Origin: Natronobacillus azotifigens
Lineage (GTDB): Bacteria; Bacillota; Bacilli; Bacillales; Amphibacillaceae
Direction of reading: 5' to 3'
Length of the DNA stretch: 64,000 nt
Assembly: GCF_026805325.1 (NCBI RefSeq)
Contig: NZ_JAPRAT010000014.1
Coordinates: forward strand, 25,044-89,043
The position numbers and the translations under genes were made by a program. This document shows, piece by piece, positions 37,485 through 47,280 of the stretch. Numbering within the stretch: position 1 is the stretch's first letter; each line of letters starts with the position of its first letter. Under the pieces are notes generated by a model that did not search any database, was not told the origin of the DNA, and saw only the letters and a list, made by a program, of their open reading frames with translations.

Positions 37485-39623
37485 ATGGATAATTATATTT
37501 TCGCATTAGATATTGGAACTCGATCTGTCATTGGATTATTATTAGAACAAACGAATAAATCATACAAACTGATTGATTACGTCATGCAAGAACACGAGGA
37601 ACGCTCGATGCTTGATGGACAGATTCATGATGTTGTCTCCGTTTCAAAGGTAATTAATGAAGTGAAAGAAAAATTAGAATGTAAACATCAAATTATGCTG
37701 TCAAAAGTTTGTGTTGCTGCCGCCGGCCGAGCATTAAAAACCAAAAGAACTAAAATAAGCAAGAATATTGAACAACATCCACTAATTGATAAAGAGGATA
37801 TATTATTCTTAGAACTGAGTGCTGTACAACAAGCACAACATGACTTGGCTCATGAAGAACAAGGGAATAATGCAAGTACTCACTATTATTGTGTTGGGTA
37901 TTCTGTTCTACAATACCGATTGGATGACGATTTGATTGGTTCGTTAATTGATCAGCAAGGAAAAGAAGCAGAAGTAGAAATCATTGCAACTTTTCTGCCG
38001 AAAGTAGTTGTAGAATCATTGTTAGCTGCACTGCAACGTGCCAATCTAGAAATGGAAGCCTTAACACTCGAACCTATTGCAGCGATTAATGTACTAATTC
38101 CAGAATCGATGCGTCGTTTGAATGTTGCATTAGTAGATATTGGTGCAGGAACAAGTGATATTGCTCTTACAGACGCTGGAAGTATTACTGCATATGGTAT
38201 GGTATCAAAAGCTGGCGACGAAATTACAGAGGCGATTAGCGATCATTTTTTGCTTGATTTTAATGAAGCTGAGCGAGTGAAAAAAGATATTACCGCACAT
38301 CAACAGGCTACTTTAACGGATATTCTTGGTTTCGAACAAACCATTACTTTCGATGAATTAGCTACAGCCATTGAACCAGCAATTGACCAATTAGCTAGTG
38401 TAATTGCTGAAGAAATAATCACGTTAAATAGTCGAGCACCAAAAGCAGTAATGCTCGTTGGTGGTGGTAGTCTAACGCCAAATCTAACAGTAAAATTAGC
38501 GAATAAATTAAAATTACCAAACAATCGGGTTGCAACTCGTGGAACAGATGCAATTCGAGATTTAGAATTCGAAGCAGAAATACCGACTGGCCCTGCTTTT
38601 ATAACGCCGATTGGTATCGCCATTGCGGCGAAACAAAATCCAGTACATTATATCAGTGTAACCGTAAATGATCGTGCAGTACGATTATTTGATATGAAGC
38701 AATTAACTGTTGGTGATTCTTTACTTGCTGCAGGTATCTATATCGACAAATTGTATGGCAGACCTGGCATGGCTTATATGATCACATTTAACAATCAGAA
38801 TATCACTTTACCAGGAACATATGGACAACCACCTAAAGTGTGGTTAAATGACGAACCAATTACCGTCGAACAACCCATTAAACACGGTGATGTTCTACAT
38901 GTAGAAAAAGGCGAAGATGGTGTTGAACCTGTTGTAACCATTGCAGGTCTAGTTGGTGAAGTAGATAGTTTTACTATATTCTTTAACCAAGAAAAATATA
39001 AAATCGAGCCTAAGATTGAAGTGAATGGAAAAAGCGTTCAATCTGATTATCAGATTCAAGACAATGATAATATTCATATCATAGAAACAAAAACTGTACA
39101 AGAATTCTTTTCATCCATAAACAAAAAAGATGAATTAGATCAAGTGGGAGATTTTCAAATTGTGGTTGACAATAAAAAAGCGACGCTGGAGAACTTTTCA
39201 ACTAGATTGAAGGTAAATGGAAAAAAAGTTGACAAAAATATTAGTGTTAGAGCAAATGATAAGATAGAGCTGATAAAAGGTGATCAGCCCACTGTTCAAA
39301 AGATTTTATCAAGTCTTCACATTCCAACGGAAAAGAAATTGCATGTGACGTACAATGGAAAACCAATCACCCTAACAAAACAGGTGACTCAAGTATTTCT
39401 AAATAATCAAGAACTTCAATACACTGATACAATTCAATCTGGGGCAAAAATTACATGCAAGACAGTGGAAGATAATGAATTCATTTTCCAAGATATCTTT
39501 CGGTTTATTTCCATTGACTTAACAAAAATCAAAGGAAATGTTACGATTCAAAAAAATGGGGAATCTGCCGCGTTTTTTGACCCGCTTGCAGAAAATGATG
39601 AAATAACTATTGAGCATGAATGA
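37485..39623 (+). CDS. FtsA-like ATPase with C-terminal repeat domains
   Basis: The 712-residue protein has an actin-like FtsA core in about residues 1-390: LDIGTRSVIGLL (phosphate 1), VDIGAGTSDIALT (phosphate 2) and LVGGGSLTPNL (adenosine). The last 320 residues hold about five repeats, each with a strand-turn-strand pattern of the type V-x-x-NGK-x-[V]-x10-D-x-I-x-[IL] (for example IEVNGKSVQ...DNIHIIE and LKVNGKKVD...DKIELIK), which look like beta-grasp modules. It stands alone, not beside ftsZ, and lacks the usual amphipathic FtsA tail. It could be a division or surface-assembly ATPase; its role is unknown. Confidence 0.85.
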   Translation: MDNYIFALDIGTRSVIGLLLEQTNKSYKLIDYVMQEHEERSMLDGQIHDVVSVSKVINEVKEKLECKHQIMLSKVCVAAAGRALKTKRTKISKNIEQHPLIDKEDILFLELSAVQQAQHDLAHEEQGNNASTHYYCVGYSVLQYRLDDDLIGSLIDQQGKEAEVEIIATFLPKVVVESLLAALQRANLEMEALTLEPIAAINVLIPESMRRLNVALVDIGAGTSDIALTDAGSITAYGMVSKAGDEITEAISDHFLLDFNEAERVKKDITAHQQATLTDILGFEQTITFDELATAIEPAIDQLASVIAEEIITLNSRAPKAVMLVGGGSLTPNLTVKLANKLKLPNNRVATRGTDAIRDLEFEAEIPTGPAFITPIGIAIAAKQNPVHYISVTVNDRAVRLFDMKQLTVGDSLLAAGIYIDKLYGRPGMAYMITFNNQNITLPGTYGQPPKVWLNDEPITVEQPIKHGDVLHVEKGEDGVEPVVTIAGLVGEVDSFTIFFNQEKYKIEPKIEVNGKSVQSDYQIQDNDNIHIIETKTVQEFFSSINKKDELDQVGDFQIVVDNKKATLENFSTRLKVNGKKVDKNISVRANDKIELIKGDQPTVQKILSSLHIPTEKKLHVTYNGKPITLTKQVTQVFLNNQELQYTDTIQSGAKITCKTVEDNEFIFQDIFRFISIDLTKIKGNVTIQKNGESAAFFDPLAENDEITIEHE

Positions 39624-39660
39624 TTTTGAAAAATATCCAGGATACGAAAATTTTTTAGGT

Positions 39661-39957
39661 GAAGAGGCTGGGACAAAAAAATCCCTTTACTCAATATACG
39701 AATAATCTTCTTATATAAATAAGTGGAAGAGCACCGCACCTGAAATATACTCGCTTTCCGCGGGCACGGCTTCAGCTAACTCGGATAAGCAAATTTCGCT
39801 TTCCGAGTGGATCTTCAGCTCGCGCTGTTCCCGCAGGAGTCTCGCATATTTCAGGTGCTTAATTTCGTTTCTCGGAAAATTAACCGAACCATAATTGACT
39901 AAACCTCTACTATAGTTTCGGTTATTATACTGCCTTTTTTCTTTTGTCCCTGCCTCC
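39661..39957 (+). mobile_element. MITE-like element with GAGGCTGGGACAAAA ends
   Basis: The outer ends GAGGCTGGGACAAAA (39663-39677) and TTTTGTCCCTGCCTC (39943-39957) are inverted repeats. Inside lie GC-richer blocks (CGCTTTCCGCGGGCACGG, CGCTTTCCGAGTGG, GTTCCCGCAGGAGTCTCGC) and an inner pair CACCTGAAATAT and ATATTTCAGGTG. Such elements are common between genes in Bacillaceae. No transposase is encoded. It lies between the FtsA-like gene and ytxH. Confidence 0.75.
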
Positions 39958-40121
39958 GCGGTATTACCATCTGTTCCTTCAAACAAATAATTTTTAAGGG
40001 GCTGATGGCAAAGCAACCGTTAGCCCCTACTGTATTATTAGAAAATCGTTTACATCGATTTAAAGTGGTTAAAGCACTTATAGATATTGCCACAAAAACT
40101 ATTTTTCAACTCTTATCTTGC

Positions 40122-40157
40122 AAAAAAGGTTGTAGCATTAATTTGCTACAACCTTTT
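40122..40157 (-). terminator. terminator after ytxH
   Basis: AAAAGGTTGTAGC and GCTACAACCTTTT arms around an eight-base loop, with flanking A and T runs. Confidence 0.9.
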
Positions 40158-40172
40158 CACATAAATAAGTGT

Positions 40173-40688
40173 TTATTTATTTTTTACGTCTTCTGCTGCT
40201 TCTTCTACCGCTTCTGCAACATTCTCTGCTGCTTCTTTCGCAGTTTCTTTGATATGGTCTGCAGCATCATCTGCTGTGCTCACTTTGCTTTTCGCCTTGT
40301 TTTTCACTTCGCTTGCCTTTTGCTTAACGTTATCTTTTACTTCTCCAGCTTCCTCATAAGCGTGATTGATTTTTTCCTGTAGAGATTTTTTTGTCTCTTG
40401 GAATTTATCTTGTAAGTGTTGCGATTTTTCTGCAACACTTTGCTGAATTTGTGCAGATGTTTCTTTCGCATAATCTTTAAACTCACCAGTTTTTTCTTGA
40501 GCAACATCTTTCCATTCTCCAGCCTTATCCTTTAACTCATGTGCGCCTTTATTAATGTCACCACGAAGTTCTTTCCCTGATTTTGGCGCAAACAATAATG
40601 CAAAAGATGCACCAACAATACTCCCAACTAAAGAACCGATTAAAAAGTCCTTTGCATTAATGTGATCATTTTTGTTTTCTTTTGTCAT
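40173..40688 (-). CDS. ytxH: YtxH domain general stress protein
   Basis: The 171-residue protein has one N-terminal hydrophobic, glycine-rich segment (FLIGSLVGSIVGASFALLFAPKSG, residues 16-39) and a long charged helix of lysine- and glutamate-rich 11-residue-like repeats (KDKAGEWKDVAQEKTGEFKDYAKETSAQ), similar to LEA or apolipoprotein helices. In B. subtilis ytxGHJ is a sigma-B and sigma-H controlled stress operon. A protective membrane-associated role is inferred. It lies 12 bases downstream of ytxG and shares its transcript. The usual third gene, ytxJ, is absent here. Confidence 0.88.
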   Translation of the reverse strand: MTKENKNDHINAKDFLIGSLVGSIVGASFALLFAPKSGKELRGDINKGAHELKDKAGEWKDVAQEKTGEFKDYAKETSAQIQQSVAEKSQHLQDKFQETKKSLQEKINHAYEEAGEVKDNVKQKASEVKNKAKSKVSTADDAADHIKETAKEAAENVAEAVEEAAEDVKNK

Positions 40689-40700
40689 TTTAATTCCTCC

Positions 40701-41141
40701 CTAAAGATTACTATATGGATTTTCATTATTCCCTTTACGCTTGTTAAACAATTGCATTACTACAGTTCCCCATTTAATCACTTGTGCTGTTTCTTCTTTA
40801 TTTTTTTCTGCTACATGAGAAATTGTCGATGACACATTTCGAATCGACTGGTTAAAGCTATTTACAGTATCTCCAATTCCTTTGACACTATCAACAACCG
40901 TGTTTAAACGTTGTGATTTATCATTAATATCCTCTGCCAGTTGATTCGTTCGATTCAGCAGCAAGGTCGTTTCTGTGGTTATACCCTCCATTTGCGTCTC
41001 TAAACCTTCTAGCGTATTTGCCATACTACCCATCGTACGCTCTGTTTCCTTTAATACTTTAATTAAATAAACGACTAATGCAGTGAAGGCAAGTGCAAAT
41101 ATTAATGCAGCAATATAAAGTATTATAATCATTCTATTCAC
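40701..41141 (-). CDS. ytxG: YtxG, DUF948 membrane protein
   Basis: The 146-residue protein has one N-terminal membrane helix (residues 4-26) and a helical domain with heptads (LETQMEGITTETTLLLNRTNQLAEDINDKSQRLNTVVDSVKGIG), the DUF948 pattern, which resembles chemoreceptor coiled coils without signalling motifs. Its partner ytxH follows directly. In B. subtilis the pair belongs to the general stress response. Function is unknown. Confidence 0.88.
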   Translation of the reverse strand: MNRMIIILYIAALIFALAFTALVVYLIKVLKETERTMGSMANTLEGLETQMEGITTETTLLLNRTNQLAEDINDKSQRLNTVVDSVKGIGDTVNSFNQSIRNVSSTISHVAEKNKEETAQVIKWGTVVMQLFNKRKGNNENPYSNL

Positions 41142-41403
41142 TCACTCCAATTCTATGTATAATTTAGTTTCATCTAATTATAGTAATATTTACCCGAAAA
41201 AAAATACGATAAACATTTTCTTCTTTATAAAATGACCAAAATTCAGGGAAATATTCTTGTTGCGATTAATTTACATGATCATTTCCTTGTAAATATTATG
41301 TAAAACTTCAACTAATATCGGTGTTCGGTATTTCTCTATTGAGTAGTAATCCTAGAAGAGACGGTAAAAACCTTTTGGTGGGCATCAATCCTATTCAAAC
41401 AGC

Positions 41404-41523
41404 TTTTATCCCGGAGTAACGGACGCTAGAGCACCCCGAATGGTTCAAAGGCCTTTAGGTCATCCTTTAGGGCTAACAATCAGTGGGGGAATACCTAAAA
41501 ACCCCCACTGATTGAAGTTTCAC
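41404..41523 (-). repeat. dispersed IS200/IS605-like element, copy 1 (shortened)
   Basis: Read on the minus strand it runs from GTGAAACTTCAATCAG to CTCCGGGATAAA. CAATCAGTGGGGG and CCCCCACTGATTG form a strong stem. Compared with copies at 55279 and 63571 the inner CTCCCAC/GTGGGAG hairpin is deleted. It fills the gap between ytxG and murC. Confidence 0.8.
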
Positions 41524-41642
41524 TTTATTTCTTGGTGTTTGGAAGTAGAAAGTTTACTAGCGTTTGCACCTGGATAAAAAAAGAAATTCACCATCAACTC
41601 TAAATATTTAAGGTCTGATGAATGAATTCCTTCATAAATATG

Positions 41643-42935
41643 TTAGAATGTCTCTTCGTATGCTTGCTGATATTTTTGGATGTCCCCCGCTCCCATAAAA
41701 ACCAGCACACTATTCGAAAATTCTTTTAGTACTTCTACTTCATTTAACGCCAAGACCTTACTATCCGAAATCCTTTCTTGAAGGTCTTCGATAGACAGTT
41801 TACCTGCTAGTTCTCGTGCTGATCCAAATATATCACACAAAAACACAAGATCCGCCGCTTTCAAACTATCCGCAAATTCTTGCAAAAACATTTTTGTTCT
41901 TGTATAAGTATGTGGTTGAAAAATTGCTGTAACCATTCGATCTGGGTACTTCTTACGAACCGAATCGATTGTAGCAGTAATTTCTTTCGGATGATGTGCA
42001 TAATCATCAATCAAAATTTGATCGTTAAGCTTTTTCTCACTAAAACGTCGTTTCACTCCAGTGAATGTCTTCAATTTTTGGATTTGCTCTGCTTGCATTC
42101 CTTCATAATGACAGAGAGCAATTACTGCCAATGCGTTCAAAACGCTATGGCTTCCATATGTTGGTATGGTGAATGAATCATAAAAGTTGTTACGCACAAA
42201 GACATCGAACGTTGTACCCCTAGATCCTTCTGCAACATTTTTTGCTTGAAAATCATTGCCATCTTGAAAGCCATAATATAGTACCGGAACCTTTGCTTGA
42301 ATTTGCTGTAAGTATTCATCATCTCCACAAGCAATAATTCCCTTGTTAACTTGATCCGCCATTTCTTGAAATGCATCAAAAACGTCATCAACACTTGAAA
42401 AATAATCTGGATGATCAAAATCAATGTTTGTCATAATAGCATAGTCTGGTTGGTATGCAAGAAAATGTCTTCGATACTCACACGCCTCAAAAACAAAATA
42501 TTCACTTTCAGGCGATCCCGAACCAGTCCCATCACCAATGAGGTAAGAGATTGGATAAGATTCTTTTAATACATGAGCCAACAAGCCAGTCGTTGAAGTT
42601 TTACCATGAGCCCCAGTTACTGCAATGCTTGTAAATTTTTTTAAAAATTCACCCAAAAATTCATGATAACGATAAATCGTTATCTCTTTTTCTCGTGCAG
42701 CCTCTAGCTCTTCATGATCATCTCTGAACGCATTTCCTGCTATAATAGTTAAATCGTCTGTTATATTATCTCTGCTGAACGGAAAAATCGGGATTTGTTT
42801 TTCCCTTAAAACTTCTTCCGTAAAGAAGGTTTTTTCTACGTCAGATCCTTGGACCTTTTCTCCAGCATCATGAAGAATTTGTGCGAGAGCACTCATCCCC
42901 GTTCCTTTAATACCAACAAAATGATAAATTGTCAT
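41643..42935 (-). CDS. murC: UDP-N-acetylmuramate-L-alanine ligase
   Basis: The 430-residue enzyme adds L-alanine to UDP-MurNAc in the cytoplasm, the first peptide step of wall synthesis. It has the N-terminal Rossmann motif [13 protein letters not shown], the ATP-binding [12 protein letters not shown] at 106-117, and the C-terminal [10 protein letters not shown] and FQPHTYTRT motifs. B. subtilis MurC has 432 residues. It is downstream of sftA on the same strand, with the nicotinate phosphoribosyltransferase gene between, and it keeps the Bacillus order with ytxGH. Confidence 0.97.
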   Translation of the reverse strand: MTIYHFVGIKGTGMSALAQILHDAGEKVQGSDVEKTFFTEEVLREKQIPIFPFSRDNITDDLTIIAGNAFRDDHEELEAAREKEITIYRYHEFLGEFLKKFTSIAVTGAHGKTSTTGLLAHVLKESYPISYLIGDGTGSGSPESEYFVFEACEYRRHFLAYQPDYAIMTNIDFDHPDYFSSVDDVFDAFQEMADQVNKGIIACGDDEYLQQIQAKVPVLYYGFQDGNDFQAKNVAEGSRGTTFDVFVRNNFYDSFTIPTYGSHSVLNALAVIALCHYEGMQAEQIQKLKTFTGVKRRFSEKKLNDQILIDDYAHHPKEITATIDSVRKKYPDRMVTAIFQPHTYTRTKMFLQEFADSLKAADLVFLCDIFGSARELAGKLSIEDLQERISDSKVLALNEVEVLKEFSNSVLVFMGAGDIQKYQQAYEETF

Positions 42936-43053
42936 AACTAAGAACCTCCAAAAGAGCGTTAACCTCTTTAAACATATTAAAAACTATTTGCCCAAAATAA
43001 TATTTTATCATAGAAACGATAAAAAGAAAGCAAAATACATATTTTAGGTCAAC

Positions 43054-44166
43054 TTATTTAAGGTAGGGTACTTTTTCAAGTCTAGGGTTGGGACGGTATT
43101 GTCTTCCAAATTTAGATTCAGGCTTACCGTTTAACATAACATTATCGCCAGTGAATCCAATCTGTATATCCAATAAACTCCGGCCAATTCCATATACGTC
43201 AACTGGAACATTGTTCTTTTCGAAATCACGAATTCGATCTTCTGTAAAACCTCCGCTCGCAATAATCTTTACATGTTGGTAACCTTCCTCATCCAAAGCA
43301 TTACGTAAAGCAAAGACCAATTCAGGGTTTACTCCTCTTGGATCAAAGGTTCCCATAATATGTTGGTTTCTTAGGAAATATTTATCCACCATATTTTTTG
43401 ACGTATCTAGTCGTACCCCTTTTAAAATAGGCCCAAATTCTCGGGCTACTTTTAAAGCATCGGTGATAACATCGTTATTATAATCCACTAACACCATTAA
43501 ATCATCATCAGGATACACTTCATGGTAAGCTTTGGATGCTGCAACAAGATCTCCCTCAAACATCTGGATCATCGCATGTGGCATCGTACCCATACCAGTT
43601 TTTCCCCACCACTCATTCATAGCATGTGTCGCCTGTGCTGTAGATCCACCAATAAACGCTGCGTATCCATCTCCAGCTTGTTGGGTGTAATGATCATCAC
43701 GATCTCCCATAAAAATAACTGGTTTCTGTTTACCTGAAGTTCTTCCCGCTTTCACCACATTATATACATTTGTTGCAACAGACGTTCGTCGAGCTAAAAT
43801 ACCATCAATAATCCCTTCCAAGTAACCGAATGATTGGTATGGTCCTTTGATCGTTAACACGGTTTCAAATGGACTTATTTTATCACCATCTTTTAATGAA
43901 TGAATTTCTAACTGCTCAGGCTGATCAGCAAATGTATGTATTAAAGCAATTGCTTCATCAGTACCACAGATAACCGCGTGATCTTTCTGAAAAAACTGCA
44001 TAATTACTTCATTATTTGGTCGTTTTTGCTTAACAATTTCTTTGGTTTTTAAAAAATAAACAGCTGAAAACCAGCCGTCTCTCACCCGCTCATCAAACTT
44101 GAATGTCTTGTTTGTAAGTCGGTCAATCTCTCCATTTAACTTCTTTGTTATTTCCTTTTTCATCAA
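43054..44166 (-). CDS. nicotinate phosphoribosyltransferase, short form
   Basis: The 370-residue protein transfers phosphoribose to nicotinate in NAD salvage. Typical segments are KFDERVRDGWFSAVYFLKT, EGIIDGILARRTSVATNV, the FIGGSTAQATHAM substrate loop, VRLDTS and KIIASGGF. It is shorter than the 490-residue B. subtilis PncB and belongs to the compact form also seen in archaea and Thermus. Insertion between murC and sftA is a departure from B. subtilis order. No regulator site is evident. Confidence 0.88.
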   Translation of the reverse strand: MMKKEITKKLNGEIDRLTNKTFKFDERVRDGWFSAVYFLKTKEIVKQKRPNNEVIMQFFQKDHAVICGTDEAIALIHTFADQPEQLEIHSLKDGDKISPFETVLTIKGPYQSFGYLEGIIDGILARRTSVATNVYNVVKAGRTSGKQKPVIFMGDRDDHYTQQAGDGYAAFIGGSTAQATHAMNEWWGKTGMGTMPHAMIQMFEGDLVAASKAYHEVYPDDDLMVLVDYNNDVITDALKVAREFGPILKGVRLDTSKNMVDKYFLRNQHIMGTFDPRGVNPELVFALRNALDEEGYQHVKIIASGGFTEDRIRDFEKNNVPVDVYGIGRSLLDIQIGFTGDNVMLNGKPESKFGRQYRPNPRLEKVPYLK

Positions 44167-44269
44167 GTCTAACTCCCTATCTGATTCACATAAGTTTGTT
44201 TGATTCCCTATCTATAATATAAGATTAGGAAATGTAGTACAAGTTTTTTAGCATAACGAAACATCGAAA

Positions 44270-46402
44270 CTATCGAATAACCTCTTCATTACGCATCAAA
44301 ACGGTTCGAGCTTTACTTCCATTTTGTCCGGAAATAACTTGATTCTGTTCTAATGAGTCAATCAGGCGAGCCGCTCGGTTATAACCGATTTTAAACTGTC
44401 TCTGTAATAATGAAGTACTGGCACTATTATTTTCTAAAACGAAGGCTAGCGCTTCTGGATATAGTTCATCTTCATTTTCCTCTTCCATTTGTTGTAGCAA
44501 TTGCTCTTGTTCGAATAAGTAATTAGTTGGTGCGGTTTTTCTGACAAAATTAGTCACTCTCTCTATTTCATCGTCAGAAACAAAAGCGCCTTGAATTCGT
44601 AGCGGTGTACGGGCACCATTTTCAACAAACAGCATATCCCCTCTTCCAAGTAATCTTTCTGCACCATTGGTATCGATTATTGTTCGGGAGTCCACTTGAG
44701 AAGACACACTAAACGCAATGCGTGTTGGAATGTTTGCTTTAATTAGACCGGTAATAACATCAACTGATGGGCGTTGAGTAGCTAACAATAGGTGGATTCC
44801 ACAGGCTCTTGCTTTTTGTGCGATTCGACAAATCGAATCTTCCACGTCTTGGGGTGCTGCCATCATTAGATCAGCCAACTCGTCGATAACAATAACCAAG
44901 TATGGCATTTTATCCCCTGCATGCTCCACTTTTTGATTGTAGCGTTCAATATCTCGAGTACTTGATTCTACAAAACGTTTATAGCGATCTTCCATCTCTT
45001 CAACTGCCCATTTTAATGCATGCGTTGCTGCTTTCACATCCGTTATTACAGGAGAAACAAGATGCGGTATTTCATTATATGGAGCTAATTCTACCATCTT
45101 TGGATCAATTAATAATAGACGAACATCCGACGGGTTTGCCTTATACAATAAACTAATTAAGATGGAATTAATACAAACACTTTTCCCTGACCCTGTTGCA
45201 CCCGCAATCAATCCATGTGGCATTTTTTTAATGTCTGTAACCACCGTTCTCCCCGTAATATCTAAACCCAATCCAACCGATAAACTCGATGCTGCCATAC
45301 GAAATGCATTCGACTTAAAGATTTCCTGCAATCCAACGGCTTGAGACGTCTTATTCGGTATTTCAATACCTATGGCATTTTTCCCTGGGATCGGCGCCTC
45401 TATGCGAATATCTTTTGCAGCCATATTTAACTTTATATCATCACTAAGATTTTTAATTTTACTTACTTTCACACCCGATTCTGGTTGAATTTCAAATCGC
45501 GTTACTGAAGGTCCTTGCATTGCATTAATTACATTTGCACGAACTTGAAATTGCTCTAACGTATGTTTTAATTGCTCCCCTTGCTCCTTGATCCAAGCCT
45601 CGTCATAGGTAGTTTTCTCATTGGTATCATCTAAAAGGTGAAGTTGCGGCCGTGTATGATCTATTTTTTTTCTATCTTGATTTGTTTGATAAAATCTTTT
45701 TTTATCACTTGGACGCATCCTTACGTTAAACGGATCCTTTTTTATTTCCTGAGGGTCTTTTTTGGTTACCTGCTTATAGCCTGGTTCCATATCTTTTTGT
45801 CTTGTTGTAACACTTTGCTCATCTGTTATCATTTCATTACTATGATTGGCGTTCGATTCTAATTCCTCTTTGTTTGCTAACACAGCAGGTAGTCTATTAT
45901 CAACTTGTACTTCTTGATCACTCCAGATTTTCTCTTCCGTTTCTATCTCTTCATTTGCTGAAATCGTTATATTTTCTTCGTGATGCATCATGAATGATTC
46001 TTCTCGATTTTCTTTTCGGATAAATGCCGGTATTTCTTCCAGATCGACTGTCATTCGTCTTTGTTGAAACCCATAAACTGGCGAAGGGACGTCAGACGCA
46101 CGAAACGGTTGACTACGCTCAGGTTTTTCAAACACAAAAGGCTGCTCTACTATGTTTGGCGATTTATCAGGTATGTTTGTAGAGCGCTCATTTGTTCTAA
46201 CTGCTCTTCTTATTGTCGGTTCGTTATCTTTATCTAACGGAAAAGGAAAAGAACGTTTTGTCGGATATTGATATGATACCCTTGTGTCCACACCATGGTC
46301 ACTTCGCTTAATTTCTTCCCATTTATTATTGTTCGTAATTTGACTGGTACGATCTTCTTGTTCAAACCATTGCTTTACTTTTTTCCTAAAATTCTTTAGC
46401 AT
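44270..46402 (-). CDS. sftA: DNA translocase SftA
   Basis: The 710-residue soluble FtsK/SpoIIIE-family translocase clears chromosome DNA from the closing septum. It lacks N-terminal membrane helices, unlike SpoIIIE. A variable, charged N-terminal half of about 260 residues precedes the motor, which has Walker A GATGSGKS near 400, LLIDPKMVELAPYN, and Walker B VIVIDELADLM. A gamma winged-helix domain for KOPS-type sequences is at the end (LLQRQFKIGYNRAARLID). Gene order matches ytpS/ytpT of B. subtilis. Confidence 0.95.
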   Translation of the reverse strand: MLKNFRKKVKQWFEQEDRTSQITNNNKWEEIKRSDHGVDTRVSYQYPTKRSFPFPLDKDNEPTIRRAVRTNERSTNIPDKSPNIVEQPFVFEKPERSQPFRASDVPSPVYGFQQRRMTVDLEEIPAFIRKENREESFMMHHEENITISANEEIETEEKIWSDQEVQVDNRLPAVLANKEELESNANHSNEMITDEQSVTTRQKDMEPGYKQVTKKDPQEIKKDPFNVRMRPSDKKRFYQTNQDRKKIDHTRPQLHLLDDTNEKTTYDEAWIKEQGEQLKHTLEQFQVRANVINAMQGPSVTRFEIQPESGVKVSKIKNLSDDIKLNMAAKDIRIEAPIPGKNAIGIEIPNKTSQAVGLQEIFKSNAFRMAASSLSVGLGLDITGRTVVTDIKKMPHGLIAGATGSGKSVCINSILISLLYKANPSDVRLLLIDPKMVELAPYNEIPHLVSPVITDVKAATHALKWAVEEMEDRYKRFVESSTRDIERYNQKVEHAGDKMPYLVIVIDELADLMMAAPQDVEDSICRIAQKARACGIHLLLATQRPSVDVITGLIKANIPTRIAFSVSSQVDSRTIIDTNGAERLLGRGDMLFVENGARTPLRIQGAFVSDDEIERVTNFVRKTAPTNYLFEQEQLLQQMEEENEDELYPEALAFVLENNSASTSLLQRQFKIGYNRAARLIDSLEQNQVISGQNGSKARTVLMRNEEVIR

Positions 46403-46660
46403 TTGCTTTCACTCTTCCATTGACATGATTAGTTACTATTTTAACAGGTTTTCATCGAATTGAAATGCCCAAAACGAATGTTCTTGGATAAAGTGATACT
46501 TCAACCAACGGGGTGTTGAGCTATCCTTCCCCGAATTGTTCGTTGAAGCTTTATAAAAGATAGCAGCCGTTACTATTTTTCAACATGCACAAACTGCGTG
46601 GTAAATAATTTATTTTTTTCACTTTAATGATGTTCACGCGAAGGTAGAGGATCAAAAGAA
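46403..46660 (-). other. intergenic region upstream of sftA
   Basis: It must contain the sftA promoter. No coding frame or strong hairpin is visible before the repeat array begins near 46663. Confidence 0.5.
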
Positions 46661-46662
46661 CT

Positions 46663-47110
46663 GTAACTTCTTTAAGGCGGGTTTTTCCCCTAGGTTTAGG
46701 GCAGGAGATAACGCTAGACTCGTCAAGATTGCTGATCTTGCTTAAGTTGAGGGCAGAAAATGGCACCAACCTTGTCGAAACGAGCTCTTTCACTTAGGTT
46801 AAGCCCTAAAAAGAGATACAACCTCATCGAAACGACCTCTTTCGCCTAGGTTAAACCCTAAAAAGGCTTGCAACCTCGTCGAAACGACCTCTTTCGCCTA
46901 GGTTAAACCCTAAAAAGACCTGCAACCTCGTCGAAACGACCTCTTTCGCCTAGGTTAGACCATAAAAGAGCTGCAACCTCATCGAAACAACCTCTTTCAC
47001 CTAGGTTAAACCCTAAAAAGGCTTGCAACCTCGTCGAAACGACCACATACACTTAGGTTGATCCTAAAAATGGGCTGCAACCTTGTTGAAACGCCTACTT
47101 AAACCTAGAT
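46663..47110 (+). repeat. tandem array of the 52-bp hairpin repeat (array 2)
   Basis: Unit anchors (CAACCT or equivalent) lie at 46715, 46767, 46819, 46871, 46923, 46974, 47026 and 47078: seven spacings, six of exactly 52 bases and one of 51. The central units are nearly identical. Each has AACCTCGTCGAAA and TTTCGCCTAGGTT as imperfect inverted arms, then AAACCCTAAAAAG. It is the same family as 24824-25190, in the same orientation. Confidence 0.92.
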
Positions 47111-47243
47111 TCGCTACCACACAGTCTATACATATGGTGTCTTAATAAAATATAATGACAATCTCAGCTTTATTATCTTTATCATTAAAATCTTCAAAGT
47201 AAATTATTGTGTTTTTACTTGTTATAACAATTATTTTAAAATG

Positions 47244-47273
47244 AAAAAACGCGCGAGACTCTCGCGCGTTTTT
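47244..47273 (-). terminator. bidirectional terminator after ytpR
   Basis: AAAAAACGCGCGAG and CTCGCGCGTTTTT arms form a very stable stem eight bases after the ytpR stop. Confidence 0.93.
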
Positions 47274-47280
47274 AAGAATT

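Noticed and set aside
39711..40093. Minus-strand reading frames across the MITE-like element
   Set aside because: They consist of element sequence, have no ribosome binding site and no recognisable protein features.
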